This document shows, one piece after another, positions 59,400 to 64,000 of a stretch of 64,000 bases of DNA; the stretch's first letter is position 1, and each line of letters starts with the position of its first letter. Both the position numbers and the translations under genes were made by a program. The DNA is from Yoonia rosea. GTDB lineage: Bacteria > Pseudomonadota > Alphaproteobacteria > Rhodobacterales > Rhodobacteraceae. The stretch spans positions 1,488,001-1,552,000 of the forward strand of contig NZ_FTPR01000001.1 of NCBI RefSeq assembly GCF_900156505.1, read 5' to 3'. The notes under the pieces are model-generated. The model saw only the letters and a program-made list of their open reading frames with translations. It was not told the origin of the DNA and ran no database searches.

Positions 59400-59633
59400 A
59401 TGCGTCACCTTTGGCTCCTTCCCTTTCTGCTGATCCCCGCCTGCGCCACATTTCCCGCGCTGGACGGCACGGTCAATGATGCCGCAAGGCAGGCCCCGTA
59501 TCCCACATTGACACAACTTCCCTCACTGCCGCCCGTTTCCGGTTCCGAAAACGCAGATTTACAGGCCCGTATCGCGGCATTGCAGGCCCGCGCAGCACAA
59601 CTGCGCCAGATTGATATCGCCGCGTTGCAGTAG
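59400..59633 (+). CDS. small lipoprotein (unrecognised)
   Basis: 77 residues. Signal peptide MRHLWLLPFLLIPA followed by a lipobox cysteine (LIPAC), then a Pro/Thr-rich linker ('YPTLTQLPSLPPVSG') and a coiled-coil-like C-terminus 'NADLQARIAALQARAAQLRQIDIAAL' features (parts). Resembles short outer-membrane lipoproteins with coiled coils. GGTGG lies six bases before the ATG. Divergent from the TetR gene and 55 bp before hom. Confidence 0.75.
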   Translation: MRHLWLLPFLLIPACATFPALDGTVNDAARQAPYPTLTQLPSLPPVSGSENADLQARIAALQARAAQLRQIDIAALQ

Positions 59634-59687
59634 CCGCGCGCTTTCGCTAGACCCGTGCTGACACAGCACAACGATGGATTCATACAG

Positions 59688-60974
59688 ATGACAACACCAC
59701 TTCGCCTTGGAATCGCGGGACTTGGCACCGTGGGTGTAGGCATTGTCCGGATTGTGCAGAAACATAGCGCGCTGCTGGCGCTGCGCGCAGGCCGCCCTGT
59801 TGAAATCACCGCTGTTTCGGCACGGTCCAAAACCAAGGATCGCGGCGTGGATCTGTCGGCCTATGCTTGGGAGGACGACCCCGTTACCCTTGCAAAACGT
59901 GACGACATTGATCTTTTCATCGAAGTGATGGGCGGCCACGAAGGCCCTGCCAAAGATGCAACCGAAGCGGCCATTGCCAGCGGCAAGGATATTGTCAGCG
60001 CCAACAAGGCCTTGCTCGCCATCCACGGCCAGGCGCTCGCTGAAGCGGCCGAGGCCGCGGGCCATGTGATCCGCTTTGAAGCGGCTGTCGCTGGGGGCAT
60101 CCCCGTAGTCAAATCCCTGACCGAGGGCCTCGCGGGCAATGAAATCACCCGCGTCATGGGCGTGATGAACGGCAGCTGCAACTACATCCTGACCCGCATG
60201 GAAGATGCGGGGCTCAGCTATGAGGCGGTCTTTGAAGAGGCCAACCAACTCGGCTATCTCGAAGCCGATCCCGAATTGGACGTAGGCGGCATTGATGCGG
60301 GTCACAAACTCGCGCTTCTGGCGTCTATTGCCTTCGGCACGCAGGTTGATTTCGACTCGGTCGAGCTTGAAGGGATCGGTTCGGTGACCATCGAGGACAT
60401 CCATCAGGCCGCCGACATGGGCTTTAAGATCAAACTCCTGGGTGTGGCCCAGATGACCGGACGTGGGCTGGAACAACGGATGTCACCCTGTCTTGTTCCC
60501 GACACATCACCCCTTGGCCAGTTGCAGGGCGGCACCAATATGGTCGTGCTCGAAGGTGACGCGGTCAACCAGATCGTTCTGCGCGGCCCTGGCGCGGGCG
60601 AAGGCCCCACTGCAAGTGCGGTCATGGGCGATGTGATGGATATCGCGCGCGGATGCCGCATCTCGACCTTTGGCCAGCCCGCGAACACCCTGCGCAAAGC
60701 ACGCGCCGCGCGCGCCGCTGTGCCCGCTCCTTATTACTTGCGCCTGAAACTGCTCGACAAACCGGGGGCGTTGGCAAAAGTTGCGCACGCCTTGGGCGAA
60801 GCAGGCATTTCGATCGATCGGATGCGCCAGTATGACCACACGGACACAACAGCACCCGTTCTGATCGTCACCCACAAGACGACACGGACCGCATTGGAAG
60901 AGGCGCTTTCCGATTTCAAATCCACCGGCGTGGTCAGCGGCACCCCTGTCGCAATCCGCATCGAGGCGGTTTAG
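59688..60974 (+). CDS. hom: homoserine dehydrogenase
   Basis: 428 residues. NAD(P) fold 'GIAGLGTVGVGIVRI', catalytic region 'FEAAVAGGIPVVKSL', 'MGVMNGSCNYILTRM' and 'EADPELDVGGIDAGHKLALL' (parts; contains the Lys/Asp of the active site). A C-terminal ACT domain (~345-428, 'LKLLDKPGALAKVAHALGEAGIS') senses threonine or other amino acids. Reduces aspartate semialdehyde to homoserine for Thr, Met and Ile synthesis, upstream of metZ and ilvA. ATG at 59688; an earlier in-frame ATG at 59655 is less likely. Confidence 0.96.
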   Translation: MTTPLRLGIAGLGTVGVGIVRIVQKHSALLALRAGRPVEITAVSARSKTKDRGVDLSAYAWEDDPVTLAKRDDIDLFIEVMGGHEGPAKDATEAAIASGKDIVSANKALLAIHGQALAEAAEAAGHVIRFEAAVAGGIPVVKSLTEGLAGNEITRVMGVMNGSCNYILTRMEDAGLSYEAVFEEANQLGYLEADPELDVGGIDAGHKLALLASIAFGTQVDFDSVELEGIGSVTIEDIHQAADMGFKIKLLGVAQMTGRGLEQRMSPCLVPDTSPLGQLQGGTNMVVLEGDAVNQIVLRGPGAGEGPTASAVMGDVMDIARGCRISTFGQPANTLRKARAARAAVPAPYYLRLKLLDKPGALAKVAHALGEAGISIDRMRQYDHTDTTAPVLIVTHKTTRTALEEALSDFKSTGVVSGTPVAIRIEAV

Positions 60975-61042
60975 CGCAAACAGTCTTGTAGCCCGCGCGC
61001 GGACAGGCTTTAGGTGGGGTAAGTTACAAAAGGACTTTTCTG

Positions 61043-62008
61043 ATGCCCGCCGCACTTGATTTCAACGACCGCAACCTGTCTCTGGGCCTCGCCCGCGTCT
61101 CCGAGGCTGCGGCTATCGCCTGCACACCACTGATCGGACGCGGCGACGAGAAGGCGGCAGATCAGGCCGCGGTAGATGCCATGCGCACCCAGTTGAACAA
61201 GCTGGATATCGCAGGCGTCGTGGTCATCGGCGAGGGCGAACGCGACGAGGCGCCCATGCTGTTCATCGGTGAAGAAGTGGGCACTGGCAACGGCCCCGGC
61301 GTGGATATCGCCCTTGATCCGCTGGAAGGCACGACACTGACCGCAAAAGACATGCCCAACGCGCTGGCCGTGATTGCGATGGGACCGCGCGGGTCGATGC
61401 TGCACGCGCCTGACGTCTATATGGACAAGCTCGCTGTCGGCCCCGGCCTGCGCCCCGGCGTTGTGACCCTTGATATGTCCCCCTCCGAGCGTGTCTCGGC
61501 GCTCGCCGCCGCCAAAGGCTGTTCGACCAACGATATCACCGTCTGTGTACTGGAACGCCCGCGCCACGAAGACATGATCGCGGAAATCCGCAGCACCGGT
61601 GCCGCAATCCGTTTGATCACTGACGGTGACGTGGCCGGTGTGATGCATTGCGCCGAACCCGACGTGACCGGCATTGATATGTATATGGGTTCCGGCGGGG
61701 CGCCAGAAGGTGTTCTGGCCGCAGCCGCACTGAAATGCATGGGTGGGCAGATCTTTGGCCGTTTGCTGTTCCGCAACGATGACGAACGTGGCCGCGCCAA
61801 GAAAGCAGGCATCACCAATTTCGACCGCGTCTATACCCGCGACGACATGGTGACAGGCGATGTGATCTTTGCCGCGACCGGTGTGACCGACGGATCGCTC
61901 GTGCCGGGCATCAAGCGCGAGGTCGGCTTTGTGACTGCCGAAACGATCCTGATGCGCTCCAAGACCGGATCGGTGCGGCGTATGATTTACCGCAACCCAA
62001 CCAGCTAG
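61043..62008 (+). CDS. glpX: class II fructose-1,6-bisphosphatase
   Basis: 321 residues. GlpX-type sugar phosphatase: 'VVVIGEGERDEAPML' and 'DIALDPLEGTTLTAK' bind the metal, 'LITDGDVAGVMHC' and 'GSGGAPEGVLAAAALKCMGG' (parts) are conserved. Dephosphorylates fructose-1,6-bisphosphate in gluconeogenesis and the Calvin-type regeneration steps. AAGGA precedes the ATG. Same orientation as hom and recJ, 68 and 71 bp gaps. Confidence 0.97.
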   Translation: MPAALDFNDRNLSLGLARVSEAAAIACTPLIGRGDEKAADQAAVDAMRTQLNKLDIAGVVVIGEGERDEAPMLFIGEEVGTGNGPGVDIALDPLEGTTLTAKDMPNALAVIAMGPRGSMLHAPDVYMDKLAVGPGLRPGVVTLDMSPSERVSALAAAKGCSTNDITVCVLERPRHEDMIAEIRSTGAAIRLITDGDVAGVMHCAEPDVTGIDMYMGSGGAPEGVLAAAALKCMGGQIFGRLLFRNDDERGRAKKAGITNFDRVYTRDDMVTGDVIFAATGVTDGSLVPGIKREVGFVTAETILMRSKTGSVRRMIYRNPTS

Positions 62009-62018
62009 ACGCGGATTT

Positions 62019-62049
62019 TTGGCCACGACGCGCAGGAAGCCGTGGCCAA
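62019..62049. other. inverted repeat between glpX and recJ
   Basis: TTGGCCACG (62019-62027) and CGTGGCCAA (62041-62049), 13-nt spacer. No U tract on either strand, so a hairpin or operator-like element rather than a proven terminator. Confidence 0.5.
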
Positions 62050-62079
62050 ACGCTGGCACACCGCATAGTGTGTCAGATA

Positions 62080-63843
62080 ATGAATACACCCCAAGATAAA
62101 CCCGCATTTTTGAATGTGACTGTCTCTGCGACGGGTCGGCGCTGGGTTGGTCCCAGCGTGGAAGAAGACCGGCTGTCAGAGGCGATGGCCCAGGAAACTG
62201 GCCTGCCCGCCCCGCTTTGCCGTCTGCTGGTGCGGCGCGGTGTCAGCGCACAGGACGCCCCCGGCTTTCTTGCGCCGACCTTGCGTGACCTTTTGCCGGA
62301 CCCGCGCGTTCTGAAAGACATGGATGCGGCAACAAAGCGTTTTTTGCAGGCGCTGGACAAGAACGAACGCATCGCCATTTTCGCCGACTATGATGTGGAT
62401 GGCGGCACCTCGGCGGCCCTGCTGATTTGCTGGCTGCGCGATATGGGGCAGCAAGCGACGCTTTATGTGCCCGACCGGATTGACGAAGGCTACGGCCCCA
62501 ATGATGAGGCCATGGCCGCCCTTGCGCGCGACCACGATCTGATTATCTGCGTCGATTGCGGCACGCTTTCTCATGGGCCGATTGCGGCGGCCAAAGGCGC
62601 CGATGTCATCGTGCTCGACCACCATTTGGGCGGCGAGACGCTGCCAGATGCGGTGGCGGTCGTGAACCCCAACAGGCAGGATGAGACAGGCGATCTTGCG
62701 CATCTCTGCGCGGCGGCTGTGGTGTTTCTGATGCTGGTCGATGCCAACCGGCAATTGCGCGAAGCAGGCCGGAAAGGCCCCGATCTTATGGCGATGCTTG
62801 ATCTCGTGGGTCTTGCGACCGTGGCCGATGTGGCCCCGCTCATCGGTGTGAACCGCGCCTTTGTGCGCCAAGGGCTGACTGTGATGGCACGGCGTAGCCG
62901 CATCGGTTTAACCGCTCTTGCTGATGTTGCAGGGCTTGACCAGGCACCAACCAGCTATCACCTCGGGTTCCTGCTGGGCCCGCGCGTCAACGCCGGCGGG
63001 CGCATCGGCAAAGCTGACCTTGGCGCGCGGCTCTTGGCCTGTGACAACCGGCATGAAGCCGAATCGATGGCCGCCAAACTGGATCAGTTGAACACAGAGC
63101 GCCGCGAGGTCGAAGCGCAGGTGCGTGATATGGCGCTGGAGCAAGCCACCGCACGCGGGCTTGACGGGCCGCTGGTCTGGGCCGCAGGCGAAGGCTGGCA
63201 CCCCGGTGTTGTGGGCATCGTCGCCGCACGCCTGAAAGAGGCCACCAACCGCCCCGCCATCGTCATCGGGTTGGATGGCGACGAAGGCAAAGGCTCGGGC
63301 CGTTCGGTATCCGGTGTTGATCTGGGCGCCGCAATCCAGCGCACCGCGCAAGAGGGCCTGTTGATCAAAGGCGGCGGGCATAAAATGGCGGCTGGCCTGA
63401 CCGTTGCGCGCGACAAGCTCGATGAAGCCATGGCGCGTTTGGGCGACCTACTCGCAAAACAGGGGGCCGCTGACATCGGCCCTGCAGACCTCATTATTAG
63501 CGGCATCCTGATGCCCGGTGCCGCCACCGTGGACCTGATCAACCAGATTGAGGACGCAGGCCCTTTCGGCGCAGGCGCCCCTGCCCCGCGTTTTGCCTTC
63601 CCCGATTGCCAGATCCACTTTGCCAAACAGGTGGGCGCGAACCATCTGAAAATCAGCTTCGGCGATGGCTTGGGCGGCCGGATTGATGGAATCAGTTTCG
63701 GCGCAATGGACGGACCGCTCGGGCCAATGCTGCTCAATCATAACGGGGCACGGTTCCACCTGGCGGGGCGGCTTGAAATCAATAGCTGGCAAGGCCGCCA
63801 GTCCGTGCAATTAAGGCTTGAAGACGCCGCACCCGCCCACTGA
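62080..63843 (+). CDS. recJ: single-stranded-DNA-specific exonuclease RecJ
   Basis: 587 residues. DHH phosphoesterase motifs: 'FADYDVDGGTSAALL' (motif I, GTS in place of the more common ATS), 'CVDCGTLSHGPI', 'VIVLDHHLGGETLPDA' (DHH), and the DHHA1 domain with 'GKGSGRSVSGVDLGAAI' and 'GGGHKMAAGL'. RecJ degrades single-stranded DNA 5'-3' in RecF recombination and base excision repair. ATG at 62080; a GTG four codons earlier is possible. tRNA-Glu follows after 74 bp. Confidence 0.96.
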   Translation: MNTPQDKPAFLNVTVSATGRRWVGPSVEEDRLSEAMAQETGLPAPLCRLLVRRGVSAQDAPGFLAPTLRDLLPDPRVLKDMDAATKRFLQALDKNERIAIFADYDVDGGTSAALLICWLRDMGQQATLYVPDRIDEGYGPNDEAMAALARDHDLIICVDCGTLSHGPIAAAKGADVIVLDHHLGGETLPDAVAVVNPNRQDETGDLAHLCAAAVVFLMLVDANRQLREAGRKGPDLMAMLDLVGLATVADVAPLIGVNRAFVRQGLTVMARRSRIGLTALADVAGLDQAPTSYHLGFLLGPRVNAGGRIGKADLGARLLACDNRHEAESMAAKLDQLNTERREVEAQVRDMALEQATARGLDGPLVWAAGEGWHPGVVGIVAARLKEATNRPAIVIGLDGDEGKGSGRSVSGVDLGAAIQRTAQEGLLIKGGGHKMAAGLTVARDKLDEAMARLGDLLAKQGAADIGPADLIISGILMPGAATVDLINQIEDAGPFGAGAPAPRFAFPDCQIHFAKQVGANHLKISFGDGLGGRIDGISFGAMDGPLGPMLLNHNGARFHLAGRLEINSWQGRQSVQLRLEDAAPAH

Positions 63844-63917
63844 AAATAGCCTGCAAAAAACGAAAAAAGCCTCTTGCGCGCCCCGCGTGGTTTCCCTAAA
63901 AGCGCCACACCAACTGC

Positions 63918-63992
63918 GGTCCCTTCGTCTATCGGTTAGGACGCCAGGTTTTCAACCTGGAAAGAGGGGTTCGATTCCCCTAGGGACTGCCA
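63918..63992 (+). tRNA. tRNA-Glu (TTC anticodon)
   Basis: 75-nt cloverleaf including CCA: acceptor GGTCCCT/AGGGACT (G1-U72 pair), D-arm TCGTCTATCGGTTAGGAC, anticodon stem CCAGG/CCTGG with loop TTTTCAA (anticodon TTC), T-arm GGGG-TTCGATT-CCCC, discriminator G. Confidence 0.97.
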
Positions 63993-64000
63993 TTGGTCAT

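Noticed and set aside
62019..62049. Terminator for glpX
   Set aside because: Good stem but no U tract after it on either strand.

Overview
The window is a gene-dense, GC-rich stretch of chromosome from an alphaproteobacterium, almost certainly a marine Rhodobacteraceae (Roseobacter-group) member. Evidence: an NDUFA12-type complex I subunit, a SAM-II riboswitch before metZ, CarD, FolE2, an alphaproteobacterial LexA box (GTTC-N7-GTTC), clustered CcrM sites (GANTC), a tRNA-His without an encoded G-1, DUF6324 and HlyU-family small proteins, and a soxBDAG sarcosine oxidase operon. No insertion sequence, prophage, integrase or CRISPR array was seen. Most of the window is core genome with short spacers and many 1-4 bp gene overlaps.

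Layout. 1-2.9 kb: NDUFA12 (cut by the edge), ridA, clpX, clpP. 2.9-6.7 kb: folE2, metZ with its SAM-II leader, a GST, a PilZ protein. 6.7-12.1 kb: ftsY-orf-EamA-yciB operon preceded by a fused NuoE/NuoF-like flavoprotein. 12.2-17.1 kb: AlkB-like hydroxylase, a secreted protein, xseA, a GRDP/DUF1399-like protein, purD. 17.2-24.3 kb: carD, 7Fe ferredoxin, a TerB/DUF533-like protein, S4 protein, SUV3-like helicase, TPR, SCP2 and alpha/beta-hydrolase genes. 24.3-33.6 kb: threonine deaminase, exonuclease-ligase pair, pepF, MocA oxidoreductase, rpoH, an RluA-family synthase. 33.7-35.5 kb: tRNA-His, DUF6324, SOS-controlled mmcB, then a small ORF and a possible 6S-like RNA. 35.6-44 kb: riboflavin genes (nusB, ribH, ribBX, orf, ribE ... 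ribD, nrdR) split by a divergent kpsS-kpsC capsule pair. 44-49.7 kb: yjbQ, hlyU, orf, rpoD, dnaG. 49.8-54.8 kb: sarcosine oxidase. 55-58.2 kb: a TadG/TadE/TadE trio. 58.2-64 kb: a PH-like membrane protein, TetR, lipoprotein, hom, glpX, recJ, tRNA-Glu.

Regulation readable from sequence: a SAM-II aptamer followed by an intrinsic terminator (metZ); a sigma-32-like promoter in front of rpoH itself; a LexA box 12 bp before mmcB; a hairpin-plus-U-tract in the probable carD leader; four GANTC sites within 50 bp before rpoD; a DnaA box before nrdR. Two dispersed intergenic repeat families recur. No single dramatic new system is evident. The most unusual items are the structured RNA/48-aa ORF region (34.5-35.2 kb), the isolated Tad trio with a terminator-bearing leader (55-58 kb), the degenerate RibBX, the orphan NuoE-NuoF fusion and the unknown protein inside the riboflavin operon.
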